NCBI GenBank assembly: GCA_964615375.1
Contig: CAZTOW010000078.1
Location: 1-31,291 of the forward strand
DNA: 31,291 nucleotides
Source: CAZKWG01 sp964615375
GTDB lineage: Bacteria > Myxococcota_A > UBA796 > CAZKWG01
Direction: 5' to 3'
The position numbers and the translations under genes were made by a program. Shown piece by piece: positions 1 through 8,405 of this stretch; the first letter of the stretch is position 1; each line of letters opens with the position of its first letter. The notes beneath the pieces were generated by a model. It was not told the DNA's origin. It was given only the letters and a program-made list of their open reading frames with translations, and made no database searches.

Positions 1-211
1 CCGGAGCCCGCGCCCGTTCAGGCCGCGCCGGAGCCGGAGCCCGCGCCCGTTCAGGCCGCGCCGGAGCCGGAGCCCGCGCCCGTTCAGGNNNNNNNNNNNN
101 NNNNNNNNNNNNNNNNNNNNNNNNNNNNNNNNNNNNNNNNNNNNNNNNNNNNNNNNNNNNNNNNNNNNNNNNNNNNNNNNNNNNNNNNCCGCGCCGGAGC
201 CGGAGCCCGCC
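1..211 (+). repeat. In-frame 33-bp tandem repeat in the infB N-terminal region, interrupted by an assembly gap
   Basis: A 33-bp unit encoding PEPEPAPVQAA is present as a partial copy (1-27), a full copy (28-60) and a copy running into the gap (61-88). After the Ns, a degenerate copy starts with PEPEPAP at 194. The copies before the gap are identical base for base, which points to recent expansion. The last base before the gap (88) and the first two after it (189-190) together make the GCC codon expected at that repeat position. Confidence 0.93.
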
Positions 212-2539
212 CCGGTCGCTCCGCCCACGCCGCCTGCGCCTCCCGCGCCCGAGCGCCCGCTCCCCCCGCCCTCGCGGCCGGTGGAGGTCGTGCTCTCCGA
301 GCCGCCTCGCCCGCAGCCCAGCCACCCGCGCTCCGCGGCCTCCGCCCTGGTGTCCTCGCTCCCTCGAGCGGAGGCTCAGGCGCGGCGCCCCGAGGCGGGG
401 CCCTCGGCCTGGCCGCAGCGGGAGGGTGGACCTCCCACGGGCAGCGTCCCGGGCCTGGGCAAGGCCGTGGTCCGGCCTCCCCCTGGCTATGACCCGAACG
501 ACCCGCTCGCCTTCCGGCGTCGCGCCCCCGAGCCGCCCGCGCCCCGGCCCCAGCCGGCGCAGGCGCCCATCCAGGCCGACACCCTGTGGCGCAACGAGCA
601 GCCGGCCCCCGCCCCGGCGGGCGAGAGCGAGAGCGATCGCCGCCGCCGCAGCAAGGGCGCCGCCGCCCGTCGCGGTCGCTCCGAAGTGTCGATGGACGAT
701 CTCTCGGGCATGCGCCGCGGCCGCAAGGTCAAGGGCAAGGCCCCGGTGGGGATGCCGCTGAAGGGCGCCGCCCCGCAGTCCAAGGCCATCAAGCGCCGCA
801 TCGAGGTGGACGGCTCCATCACGGTGGCCAACCTCGCCCACGCGCTCAGCGTGAAGGCGAGCCAGGTCATCAAGGTGCTGCTCGGCCTCGGCCGCATGGC
901 GACCGTCAACGAGTCGCTGGATCTGGACACCGCGACCCTGGTGGCCGGGGAGTTCGAGTACGAGGTGATGAACACCGCCTTCCAGGAGACCGAGCACCTC
1001 ATTGAGGTCAAGGACTCCGATGAGAACGTGGTGTCCCGGCCACCCGTGGTCACCATCATGGGCCACGTCGACCACGGCAAGACCACGCTGCTCGACGCGA
1101 TCCGCAAGGCGAAGGTCGCCGCGTCCGAGGCGGGCGGCATCACCCAGCACATCGGCGCCTATCAGGTCGAGCGCAAGGGTCAGCTCGTCACCTTCATCGA
1201 CACGCCGGGCCACGAGGCGTTCACGGCCATGCGCGCCCGCGGCGCGAAGGTCACGGACATCGTCGTGCTGGTCGTCGCGGCCGATGACGGCGTCATGCCC
1301 CAGACCGTCGAGGCGCTCAACCACGCCAAGGCGGCGGGCGTGCAGCTCATGGTGGCGGTCAACAAGATCGACAAGCCGGGGGCCAACCCCGCGCGCGTCC
1401 GCCAGGCGCTGATGGAGCACGGGCTGGTCCCCGAGGAGTACGGCGGCGAGACCCTGTTCGTCGATGTGTCCGCGCTCAAGGGCCGGGGCATCGACGATCT
1501 GCTCGACGCGATCCTCCTGATCGCGGAGATCGGCGACTACAAGGCCAACCCCGACCGCCACGCCGAGGGCTCGGTGCTCGAGGCCCGGCTGGAGCGCGGT
1601 CGCGGCGCGGTCGCGACCCTGCTGGTCACCAAGGGCACGCTCAAGCAGGGCGACAGCGTCGTCATCGGGACGACCTGGGGCCGCGTGCGCGCCATGACGG
1701 ACCACACGGGCAAGCGCCTCAAGGTGGCTGAGCCCTCCACCCCGGTGGAGATCAGCGGCCTCGAGGGCGTGCCGCAGGCGGGCGACGACTTCGTGGTCGT
1801 CGAGAGCGACAAGGACGCGAAGACGCTGGCCGAGCACCGCGCCGAGCAGCTCCGCGCCTCCAGCATGGTCCAGCCCACCCGCATGAGCCTGGAGGACCTC
1901 CTCAAGGCGCGCCAGGAGGACGAGAAGGTCGTCCTCAACCTCGTCGTCAAGTCCGACGTGGGCGGCTCGCTGGAGGCCCTCAAGCACGCCTTCGGCAAGA
2001 TCGACGTCAAGGGCACGGAGCTCAAGATCCTGCTCTCCGGCGTCGGCGCGGTCACGGAGAGCGACGTGACCCTGGCCCACACCTACCGGGCCGTGGTCAT
2101 CGGCTTCAACGTGCGCCCCGACGCGAAGGCGCGGCAGGCCGCCGATCAGTTCGGCGTGGAGATCCGCACCTACAACATCATCTACGAGGCGATCGACGAC
2201 ATCAACGCGGCGCTGCGCGGGCTGCTCGCGCCCGTCTACCAGGAGAAGCTCCAGGGGACGGCGCAGGTGCTCAAGACCTTCCCGGTCCAGAAGGTGGGGA
2301 TGGTCGCCGGCTGCCTCGTCACCGAGGGCAAGATCGTCCGCAGCAACACGGTGCGCCTGCTCCGCGACGGCAAGATCGTCTGGACCGGCCGCCTCGCCTC
2401 GCTCAAGCGCTTCAAGGACGACGTCCGCGAGGTCGAGAAGGGCTACGAGTGCGGCATGGGCCTGGACGGCTTCAACGACATCAAGGTCGGCGACGTCATC
2501 GAGTCCTTCTCGCAGGAAGAGGTCGCCCCGTCGGCCTGA
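1..2539 (+). CDS. infB: Translation initiation factor IF-2 (5'-truncated by the window edge, with an internal assembly gap)
   Basis: IF-2 is the GTPase that places initiator fMet-tRNA on the 30S subunit and promotes 70S joining. Numbering from the GTG at 281, residues about 170-230 form the IF2_N domain. The G domain follows: GHVDHGKT (261-268), GGITQHIGAY, DTPGHEAF, NKID and SALKG are all intact, then domains II to IV up to the stop at 2537-2539. The GTG at 281 is not the real start. The frame stays open upstream of it through Pro/Ala/Glu-rich sequence to 191, and the same kind of sequence is open from position 1 to the gap. The 100 N placeholder shifts the nominal frame, but joining the flanks restores it. 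The true start is outside the window. A long PAE-rich N-terminal extension is typical of myxobacterial IF-2. DUF503 follows 6 bp downstream. Confidence 0.97.
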   Translation, partial: RSPRPFRPRRSRSPRPFRPRRSRSPRPFRXXXXXXXXXXXXXXXXXXXXXXXXXXXXXXXXXXAPEPEPAPVAPPTPPAPPAPERPLPPPSRPVEVVLSEPPRPQPSHPRSAASALVSSLPRAEAQARRPEAGPSAWPQREGGPPTGSVPGLGKAVVRPPPGYDPNDPLAFRRRAPEPPAPRPQPAQAPIQADTLWRNEQPAPAPAGESESDRRRRSKGAAARRGRSEVSMDDLSGMRRGRKVKGKAPVGMPLKGAAPQSKAIKRRIEVDGSITVANLAHALSVKASQVIKVLLGLGRMATVNESLDLDTATLVAGEFEYEVMNTAFQETEHLIEVKDSDENVVSRPPVVTIMGHVDHGKTTLLDAIRKAKVAASEAGGITQHIGAYQVERKGQLVTFIDTPGHEAFTAMRARGAKVTDIVVLVVAADDGVMPQTVEALNHAKAAGVQLMVAVNKIDKPGANPARVRQALMEHGLVPEEYGGETLFVDVSALKGRGIDDLLDAILLIAEIGDYKANPDRHAEGSVLEARLERGRGAVATLLVTKGTLKQGDSVVIGTTWGRVRAMTDHTGKRLKVAEPSTPVEISGLEGVPQAGDDFVVVESDKDAKTLAEHRAEQLRASSMVQPTRMSLEDLLKARQEDEKVVLNLVVKSDVGGSLEALKHAFGKIDVKGTELKILLSGVGAVTESDVTLAHTYRAVVIGFNVRPDAKARQAADQFGVEIRTYNIIYEAIDDINAALRGLLAPVYQEKLQGTAQVLKTFPVQKVGMVAGCLVTEGKIVRSNTVRLLRDGKIVWTGRLASLKRFKDDVREVEKGYECGMGLDGFNDIKVGDVIESFSQEEVAPSA
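89..188. other. Assembly gap (100 Ns)
   Basis: Exactly 100 Ns, a common placeholder for a gap of unknown size. It falls inside the infB tandem repeat, so the number of missing repeat units is unknown. Confidence 0.99.
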
Positions 2540-2545
2540 GGTCGC

Positions 2546-2902
2546 ATGTATCTGCCCGCGCCGGACGAAGACATCTGGGTCGGCGTGCTCCGTCTGGGGC
2601 TCGTCGTCCCCGGATCGCGGAGCCTCAAGGACAAGCGCCGCGCCATCGCCCAGCTCCGCGATCGGCTGCGGGCGCGGCACAACCTCAGCGTCGCCGAGGT
2701 CGGCCACCTGGAGAACACGCTGCGCTCTGTGGTTGTGGTCGCCATGGTGGGCAATGATCCCAGGTTTTTGCGATCAGCTCTTGACGCGCTGAGGGCGGAC
2801 ATCCAAGGTTGGAGCATGGCGCTGATCGACGAGGCGCAGGTGGAGATCCACCGGCCCCTCGGGGACGAGGACGGCACGCGCCTGGGTGATCGGGATGCCT
2901 GA
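2546..2902 (+). CDS. DUF503 / YlxP-family protein
   Basis: This 118-residue protein has the DUF503 hallmarks: a beta-strand start (VGVLRLGLVVPG), the SLKDKRRAIAQLRDRLR block at about residues 33-47, then NLSVAEVG and a long variable helix. Members are small ferredoxin-like-fold proteins of unsettled function. In Bacillus the homologue ylxP lies directly after infB, and the same order is seen here with a 6-bp gap, supporting co-transcription with translation-initiation genes. The usual next genes, rbfA and truB, do not follow. The last 8 bp overlap the next gene. Confidence 0.88.
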   Translation: MYLPAPDEDIWVGVLRLGLVVPGSRSLKDKRRAIAQLRDRLRARHNLSVAEVGHLENTLRSVVVVAMVGNDPRFLRSALDALRADIQGWSMALIDEAQVEIHRPLGDEDGTRLGDRDA

Positions 2903-3521
2903 GATCAACCGTGAGAAGGATCAGATCTGGATCACGCGGAACCACCTGCTGGCGCTGGGGGTGGGGACCACCTGCGTCGCCATCCTGACCTTCTTCCTGG
3001 GGCTCAAGCTGGGGCGCTCGGGCGTGGGGGAGGAGGAGGCCAGCCGCCCGCCCCCGCTGACGGTGGATCCGGCGGGCCAGGAGGAGCTGGAGGCGGTGCT
3101 GCGCCAGGCAGCGCGCGCCCAGCCGCCCAAGGACTTCAGCTTCCCATCGGAGCTCCCGGCAGACAGCGTGACGCCGCCCGGGCCGGAGGTGGTCGACCCG
3201 AGCGCCTCGGCGGCGAGCGTGGCCGCGCCCTCCAGCGGGCAGACCGTTCAGGTGGCGGACGGGCCGGTGGGGGACGTGCCGCACGGCGGCTGGTCCGTGC
3301 AGATCGGCATCTACGCGACGCCCGCCGACGCGGACGCGCGGATGAAGGAGCTCTCGGAGAGATCGCTCAAGCCCTACCGGGTGGCGGCGCTCGTGGACGG
3401 GCAGAGCTCCTGGCGGGTGCGGGTGGGCGGCTACGGGACGCAGAAGGCGGCCGAAGAGGCGATCCCAGGGCTGCGAGAGAAGCTCGGCGTCGGCGAGCTG
3501 ACCGCGGTGCCCGCGCCCTGA
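2895..3521 (+). CDS. SPOR-domain inner-membrane protein
   Basis: A 208-residue bitopic protein: a short charged N-terminus, one membrane helix at about residues 17-40 (LLALGVGTTCVAILTFFLG), a Pro/Ser/Ala-rich periplasmic linker, and a C-terminal SPOR domain from about residue 134 (GGWSVQIGIYATPADADARM) with the second half WRVRVGGYGTQKAAEEAI. SPOR domains bind denuded septal peptidoglycan glycans, so a role at the division site or in wall remodelling is likely. I chose ATG 2895 over GTG 2886 because it gives a normal MPEINREK start; it overlaps the DUF503 gene by 8 bp. The specific partner is unknown. Confidence 0.85.
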   Translation: MPEINREKDQIWITRNHLLALGVGTTCVAILTFFLGLKLGRSGVGEEEASRPPPLTVDPAGQEELEAVLRQAARAQPPKDFSFPSELPADSVTPPGPEVVDPSASAASVAAPSSGQTVQVADGPVGDVPHGGWSVQIGIYATPADADARMKELSERSLKPYRVAALVDGQSSWRVRVGGYGTQKAAEEAIPGLREKLGVGELTAVPAP

Positions 3522-3625
3522 GCGGCTCCGGCACTGAACAGATTTTCGGTCGGTCTGCCCAAGGGAAGCCGTCGCCAGCTTGACGTGCGCGATGGGCTTT
3601 GGGATCGTGGCGGCTCGGAGGTGTC

Positions 3626-4762
3626 ATGATCGCGCTGATCGCCACGGGCTGGCTCTTCGTCGCGCCCGCGCTGGCGGAGGCCCCGGACGCGGGCGAAGAG
3701 GGAGGCGCCGCGCCGAGCTCCGCTCCCGCGCCGGTGACCCGAGAGGTCGTCACGGGCGACACGTTGGGCTTCAGCGGCCCCACGGGCGCGCCCGAGTACT
3801 ACACCGTGCAGGCGGGGGACACGCTCTGGGACATCTCCAGTCGCTTCCTGGGGAACCCGTACTACTGGCCGCGGCTGTGGTCGATCAACGAGCAGATCAC
3901 CAACCCCCACTGGATCTACCCCGGCAACCGGATCCGCTTCACGCTGGGCACGCTGCTGGAGCCGCCCGAGGTGGGGCTGGAGACGGAGAGCGGGCGCGAC
4001 GGGTACACGGTCGCGGGCCTGGACTACGGGGACGCGGACGCGGCCTGCGGGCCGGACGTCCGCTACGATGCCCGCCTGCTGAGCGACACCTACCAGAGCC
4101 TCGGCTTCCTGGACGCGGAGGGCGAGTTCGACATCCTCGGCTCCGTCCCGCACGCCCGCACCGGGGGCGCGCTGATCGGCGAGGGCAATCTCGTCTACCT
4201 GAAGATGGACAACCCCGACGCCTACGAGTGCGGCGATCTGCTCATGATCGTGCGCCCGCTCAGCAAGAAGGTCCGGCACCCGAACGAGCGCGGCACCAGC
4301 TACGGCACGCTCTACCGCGTGGTCGGCGAGGCGCGCGTGGTCCATCGGGCGGGCAAGTACGTCTCGGCCCACATCCGCACCTCCTACTCCGAGATCGAGC
4401 GCGGTGACCTGATCGGGCCGCCCATCCCGATCACGGTGGAGCTCGAGGTGGACAAGCCGGAAGGCGACGTGGACGGCACGGTGGTCGCGCGGCTGAACAC
4501 CGAGGCCGATCTCTCGCGCCCCGGGGACACCGTCTTCCTGGACCGCGGGCGCGCGGACGGCCTGCGGGTGGGGAGCTCGCTGTACGTGGTCGAGCAGCGG
4601 GACATGCTGACGAACCCCAGCGAGGACGACGAGGAGCTGCCCCAGAGCGTCATCGGGCGCGTGGTGGTGGTGCGCCTCGACGAGTACGCGGCGACGGCCG
4701 TGATCACGGACGCCGCGACCGACATCGAGGTGGGCAGCCACCTCGTGCAGCGCGTAGACTGA
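3626..4762 (+). CDS. Exported LysM-domain protein
   Basis: Start ATG 3626 is preceded by GGAGG at 3617-3621 and begins a clean Sec signal peptide (MIALIATGWLFVAPALAEA); the in-frame TTG at 3599 lacks this. The product is 378 residues. One LysM motif follows a short acidic linker, starting YYTVQAGDTLWDIS and ending in WIYPGNRIRF, with the extra Trp-rich segment (YYWPRLWSINEQ) that is common in myxobacterial LysM proteins. LysM binds GlcNAc-containing glycans such as peptidoglycan. The remaining roughly 280 residues are predicted beta-rich and unrecognised. Together with the SPOR protein upstream this looks like a small envelope cluster. Confidence 0.87.
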   Translation: MIALIATGWLFVAPALAEAPDAGEEGGAAPSSAPAPVTREVVTGDTLGFSGPTGAPEYYTVQAGDTLWDISSRFLGNPYYWPRLWSINEQITNPHWIYPGNRIRFTLGTLLEPPEVGLETESGRDGYTVAGLDYGDADAACGPDVRYDARLLSDTYQSLGFLDAEGEFDILGSVPHARTGGALIGEGNLVYLKMDNPDAYECGDLLMIVRPLSKKVRHPNERGTSYGTLYRVVGEARVVHRAGKYVSAHIRTSYSEIERGDLIGPPIPITVELEVDKPEGDVDGTVVARLNTEADLSRPGDTVFLDRGRADGLRVGSSLYVVEQRDMLTNPSEDDEELPQSVIGRVVVVRLDEYAATAVITDAATDIEVGSHLVQRVD

Positions 4763-4799
4763 GGATGAAGCCCTCCGGCCGGCGGGCTAAGCTCACGCG

Positions 4800-5045
4800 A
4801 TGCTCGCTCTGGACCTCGTCGTGAAGCTCTACCTGGTCGTGCTGACGCTCGACGTGCTGCTGGGCTGGATTCAGCCGGATCCAGGCCGCATGCCGCGCCG
4901 CGTCACGCACGCGCTCACCGAGCCGCCGCAGCGGGTCCTCCGCGCCCTGTTCCCGGCGCGCCTCTCGGGAGGCTGGGATCTGAGCCCGCTCCTGCTCATG
5001 GCGCTCCTCGGCGGGGTCCGCGTGCTCTGGATCCACCCGTGGTGA
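4800..5045 (+). CDS. YggT-family small membrane protein
   Basis: An 81-residue protein with two hydrophobic segments (LVVKLYLVVLTLDVLLGWI and LSPLLLMALLGGVRVLWI). Between them is the YggT-like signature: a helix ending in LLGWI, a Pro-rich loop, the TEPPQRVLRALFP segment, then a D-L-S-P motif before the second helix. YggT proteins are integral membrane proteins implicated in envelope or osmotic functions, with no firm biochemical role. It is shorter than two-copy YggT proteins and represents one repeat. Its stop overlaps the GTG start of the next gene. Confidence 0.78.
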   Translation: MLALDLVVKLYLVVLTLDVLLGWIQPDPGRMPRRVTHALTEPPQRVLRALFPARLSGGWDLSPLLLMALLGGVRVLWIHPW

Positions 5046-5749
5046 GCCTGCTCCTGCTCTGCGGGCTGGCCCTGGCGGGCGCGGCCGAGGATCTCGCGCT
5101 GGCGGTGCGCCCGGACCTGGACGAGGCCACCCGAATGGCGGCCTTCGAGCGCCTGGTGGACCTGGGCGCGACCGACATCGGCCTGATGCTCTCGGTCTCG
5201 GCGGATCAGGCGGCGGACTCGCGCACGCGCTGGGTGGCGATCCGCGTGCTGGGGCAGGTGGGCGGCGCGCAGGCCCGGGACGCGCTGCTGCTGCGCATGA
5301 AGGACGACCAGCCGGCCATCCGCGTCGCGGCGGCCAGCGCGCTGGGCGATCTGGGCGATCGGATGGCGGTGCCTGCGCTGATCACGGCCCTGGACGACGA
5401 GAGCCAGCTCGTGCGCGCGGCGGCGGCGGGGGCGCTGGGGGCGCTGGGCGACGCGCGGGCGGTCACCCCGCTCGCTGAGGTCCTGCGGGACCGGGCCGGC
5501 TACATCCGCGGGAGCAGCCTGTGGGTGCGCAAGCACTACGTGGACGCGCTCGGCCGCATCGGCGACCGCTCCGCCCTGCCCACGCTGCTCACCGCGCTGG
5601 ACGACAGCGACCCGGCCGTGGCTGAGTCCGCCCTGCGGGCCATGGAGTCCGTGGCTGGCTTCTCCATGTCCGAGGGCCGCACGGTCGCCGAAGAGCGCGA
5701 GGCCTGGCGCCGCTGGGCCACCGCCGAGATCCGCAACTTCAGCCGCTGA
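5039..5749 (+). CDS. Exported HEAT-repeat (PBS-lyase type) protein
   Basis: 236 residues beginning with a short signal-like hydrophobic stretch (VSLLLLCGLALAGAAE), then repeated helix pairs with the Ala/Leu/Asp pattern of HEAT/PBS-lyase repeats (for example RVLGQVGGAQARDALLLRM, AASALGDLGDRMAVPALI and GALGALGDARAVTPLAEVL). At least four or five repeats are visible to about residue 210. Such proteins are scaffolds; no enzyme motif is present. The start is GTG 5039 or GTG 5042; the latter gives a GTGA overlap with the yggT-like stop, implying translational coupling. The stop is immediately adjacent to the convergent FHA gene, with no spacer. Confidence 0.82.
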   Translation: MVSLLLLCGLALAGAAEDLALAVRPDLDEATRMAAFERLVDLGATDIGLMLSVSADQAADSRTRWVAIRVLGQVGGAQARDALLLRMKDDQPAIRVAAASALGDLGDRMAVPALITALDDESQLVRAAAAGALGALGDARAVTPLAEVLRDRAGYIRGSSLWVRKHYVDALGRIGDRSALPTLLTALDDSDPAVAESALRAMESVAGFSMSEGRTVAEEREAWRRWATAEIRNFSR

Positions 5750-6484
5750 TCAGGCCCGGTTGACCACGAACTTGAGCACGGTCTTGCCGATGCCGACCGT
5801 GTCTCCGGGGCGCAGGCGCGCGACGTTGACGCGCCGCCCGTTGTGGTAGGTGCCGTTGGTGCTGCCGAGATCGCGGACGAAGATCATCTCGCGCCCGAAG
5901 ACCTCGATGACCGCGTGGCGCCGGGAGACCTCCAGGTCGTTCAGCGGGACCTCGCCCAGCCGCCGCCCGATGGTCACGTTCCCGCGCATGAAGCGGTAGA
6001 CCTTCCCCGTGTCCACGCCCGCCACGGCCTCGACCACGGCGTTGAGCCCGGGGGGCAGGCGCAGGTTCTGGTCGATGAGATCGGCGTTGGCCCGGCCGTC
6101 TCCCTCGACCAGCTCCTCGTCCAGCAGCCAGGCGATCTCCGCCTGACGGGAGCGCCCGGCGGGGGCCTCCTCCTTCTCCGCGGTCTCGGGGAGGCCGACG
6201 AAGAGGACCAGGCGCGTGTTGCCGATGGCCACCTCCGCGCCGGGGCGCAGGGCCTCCTCGCGCACCAGGCGCCCGTCCACCATGGTCCCGTTGGTGCTGC
6301 CCAGGTCCTGGAGCACCCAGCCGTCGTCGCGGGGCACGATCTGCGCATGCGTGGAGCTGACCATCGGATCGTCGATGAGCAGATCGCCGCGTTTACGGCC
6401 GATCACCAGCGGGGCGGACGCGCTCAGCGGGATGTTCAGCCCCTGGCGCGGACCCGAGATCACCTTGAGGAAGCCGTTCGCCAT
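5750..6484 (-). CDS. Tandem double-FHA-domain protein
   Basis: A 244-residue soluble protein with two forkhead-associated domains. FHA1 (about residues 5-98) carries VIGRKRGDLLIDDPMVSSTHAQI and LGSTNGTMVDG. FHA2 (about 150-240) carries TIGRRLGEVPLNDLEVSRRHAVI and LGSTNGTYHNG. The phosphothreonine-binding residues (GR, S-x-x-H, N-G) are kept in both. FHA domains read Ser/Thr-kinase signalling, which is rich in myxobacteria; two domains suggest an adaptor bridging two phosphoproteins. It starts 3 bp after mvaB stops and is the last gene of a four-gene minus-strand run. No kinase is in the window. Confidence 0.92.
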   Translation of the reverse strand: MANGFLKVISGPRQGLNIPLSASAPLVIGRKRGDLLIDDPMVSSTHAQIVPRDDGWVLQDLGSTNGTMVDGRLVREEALRPGAEVAIGNTRLVLFVGLPETAEKEEAPAGRSRQAEIAWLLDEELVEGDGRANADLIDQNLRLPPGLNAVVEAVAGVDTGKVYRFMRGNVTIGRRLGEVPLNDLEVSRRHAVIEVFGREMIFVRDLGSTNGTYHNGRRVNVARLRPGDTVGIGKTVLKFVVNRA

Positions 6485-6487
6485 GCT

Positions 6488-7420
6488 TCAGGCCGAGCGC
6501 GCCGCGCGCTGCTGGCGGGCCTGGGTGCCGAGGTGGTAGCGGTGGTAGCGGCCCGGCAGCGAGCGCCCCAGCGCCCCCGCCAGGAAGACGCCGGCCTCGG
6601 AGGCCAGGTCCAGGTCCACCCCGGTCTCCACGCCCATGGCCTCGAACATGTGGACGAGATCCTCGGTCGCCGCGTTGCCCGAGGCCCCCGGCGCGTAAGG
6701 GCAGCCGCCCACGCCCGCGATGGAGCCGTCGAAGGTGCGCACCCCGATGGCCCAGGCCGCCAGCGCGTTGGCCAGCGCCGTCCCCCGCGTGTCGTGCAGG
6801 TGCAGCGAGATCTCCGAGAGCGGCACGCCGTCGTCCTGCAGCGCCTCGACGAGGTGCCGCACCTGGCGCGGGTTGCCCATGCCCACCGTGTCGCCCAGCA
6901 CGATCTCGTGCGCCCCCGCCGCCCGCAGCGCGCGCGCGACCGAGATCACGTTGTGGATGGGCACGTCGCCCTCGTAGGGGCAGCCCATGGCGGTCGAGAT
7001 GTAGGAGCGCACCCGCACGCCCTCGTCCCGCGCCACCCCGATCACCTCGCTCAGGCTGGCGAGGCTCTCGGCGCGCGTGCGGTTGAGGTTCTTCTGGTTG
7101 TGCGTCTCCGACGCGCTCATGAAGGTGGCGACGTGGCGAATCCCGCAAGAGATCGCCCGCTCCAGCCCGACGCGGTTCGGCACGAGGCCCCAGTAGCGCA
7201 CGCCCTCCGATCGGGGGAGCAGGCGCACCAGCTCGGCCGCGTCGGAGAGCTGCGGGATCCAGCTCGCCCGCACGAAGCTGGTCACCTCGATGTCCTGGAT
7301 GCCCGCCGCCACGAGACGGCCGATGAGCTCCACCTTCGCCTCGGTGGAGACCACCTGGGTCTCGTTCTGCAGGCCGTCCCGGGGGGAGACCTCGTAGATG
7401 CGGATGGCGTCGGGGGTCAT
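6488..7420 (-). CDS. mvaB: Hydroxymethylglutaryl-CoA lyase
   Basis: A 310-residue enzyme that cleaves HMG-CoA to acetyl-CoA and acetoacetate, the last step of leucine degradation. A DRE-TIM metallolyase barrel is clear: VSPRDGLQNE near the N-terminus (metal-binding Asp), FMSASETHNQKNLN, and the HMG-CoA-lyase signature GVGGCPYAPGASGN with the catalytic Cys. LHLHDTRGTALAN provides the His metal ligands. I chose ATG 7420 with GAGGG five bases upstream over the TTG at 7438. No other leucine-catabolism gene is nearby; argF is upstream (27 bp) and the FHA gene is 3 bp downstream. Confidence 0.94.
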   Translation of the reverse strand: MTPDAIRIYEVSPRDGLQNETQVVSTEAKVELIGRLVAAGIQDIEVTSFVRASWIPQLSDAAELVRLLPRSEGVRYWGLVPNRVGLERAISCGIRHVATFMSASETHNQKNLNRTRAESLASLSEVIGVARDEGVRVRSYISTAMGCPYEGDVPIHNVISVARALRAAGAHEIVLGDTVGMGNPRQVRHLVEALQDDGVPLSEISLHLHDTRGTALANALAAWAIGVRTFDGSIAGVGGCPYAPGASGNAATEDLVHMFEAMGVETGVDLDLASEAGVFLAGALGRSLPGRYHRYHLGTQARQQRAARSA

Positions 7421-7447
7421 CAGGGCCCTCGGGGACAACGTACCACG

Positions 7448-8374
7448 TTAGCGGCCCTGGCGTCCCATCAGGCGGACCAGGATCGCCTTCTGGGCGTGCA
7501 GGCGGTTCTCCGCCTCGTCGAAGATCACCGACTGCGGCCCGTCGATCACCTCCTCGCTGACCTCCTCGCCGCGATGGGCGGGGAGGCAGTGCAGGAAGAT
7601 GGCGTGGCGCCGCGCCAGCCCCATCAGCGCGCCGTCCACCTGGAAGCCCTGGAACTTCGCGATGCGCTCCTCGCGCTCCGCCTCCTGGCCCATGCTGGCC
7701 CAGGTGTCGGTGACCACCACGTCCGCGCCCGCCGCCGCCTCGCGCGGGTCGCCGGTGACCACCACCGAGCCGCCGCTCTCCTCCGCCATCGCCTGCGCGC
7801 CCGCCACCACGACCGCGTCGGGGCCGTAGCCGACCGGGCTGGCCACCGCGACGTGCATCCCGGTGCGCGCCCCGCCGTTCATCAGCGAGTGCGCCATGTT
7901 GTTGCCATCCCCGATGTAGGCCATCTTCAGCCCGGCCAGCCGGCCGAACTTCTCCTCGATGGTCAGCAGGTCCGCCAGCACCTGGCAGGGGTGGAGCAGG
8001 TCGGAGAGCCCGTTGATGACCGGCACGGTGGCGTAGCGGGCGAGGTCGAGCACGTCCTGGTGCGCGAAGACCCGCGCCATGATCCCGTCCACGTAGCGCG
8101 AGAGGACCTGGGCGATGTCCGAGGTGGGCTCGCGCTTGCCGAGCGAGATCTCCGACGGGCCCAGATAGAGCGCCCGCCCGCCGAGCTGGCTCATGCCGAC
8201 CTCGAAGCTCACCCGCGTCCGGAGCGAGGGCTTCATGAAGATCATCGCCAGGGTCCGTCCGCGCAGCACGTCCTGGAAGCTCTGGGGCCCGAGCTTGATC
8301 TGACGGGCGAGATCGAGGAGGTTGCGGACCTCCTCGCGAGACTGGTCGGCGAGCGAGAGGAAGTGTCGCGGCAC
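7448..8374 (-). CDS. argF: Ornithine carbamoyltransferase
   Basis: A 308-residue protein of normal length for OTCase, which converts ornithine and carbamoyl phosphate to citrulline in arginine synthesis. The carbamoyl-phosphate loop is S-L-R-T-R (residues 50-54), the variant found in Thermus/Deinococcus-type enzymes instead of S-T-R-T-R. HPCQ (128-131), VTDTWASMGQE and the ornithine-site HCLPAHRGEEV are all present, which argues for a true OTCase rather than aspartate transcarbamoylase. The start is a GTG at 8374. It lies 31 bp after the EAL gene; no other arg gene is in the window. Confidence 0.93.
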   Translation of the reverse strand: MPRHFLSLADQSREEVRNLLDLARQIKLGPQSFQDVLRGRTLAMIFMKPSLRTRVSFEVGMSQLGGRALYLGPSEISLGKREPTSDIAQVLSRYVDGIMARVFAHQDVLDLARYATVPVINGLSDLLHPCQVLADLLTIEEKFGRLAGLKMAYIGDGNNMAHSLMNGGARTGMHVAVASPVGYGPDAVVVAGAQAMAEESGGSVVVTGDPREAAAGADVVVTDTWASMGQEAEREERIAKFQGFQVDGALMGLARRHAIFLHCLPAHRGEEVSEEVIDGPQSVIFDEAENRLHAQKAILVRLMGRQGR

Positions 8375-8405
8375 GATGGGCTCCAGGGTGGTCGGGCCGA
8401 GGAAC

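Noticed and set aside
1..88. CRISPR-like tandem repeats
   Set aside because: The 33-bp units are directly adjacent without spacers and encode an in-frame Pro/Glu/Ala repeat in infB.
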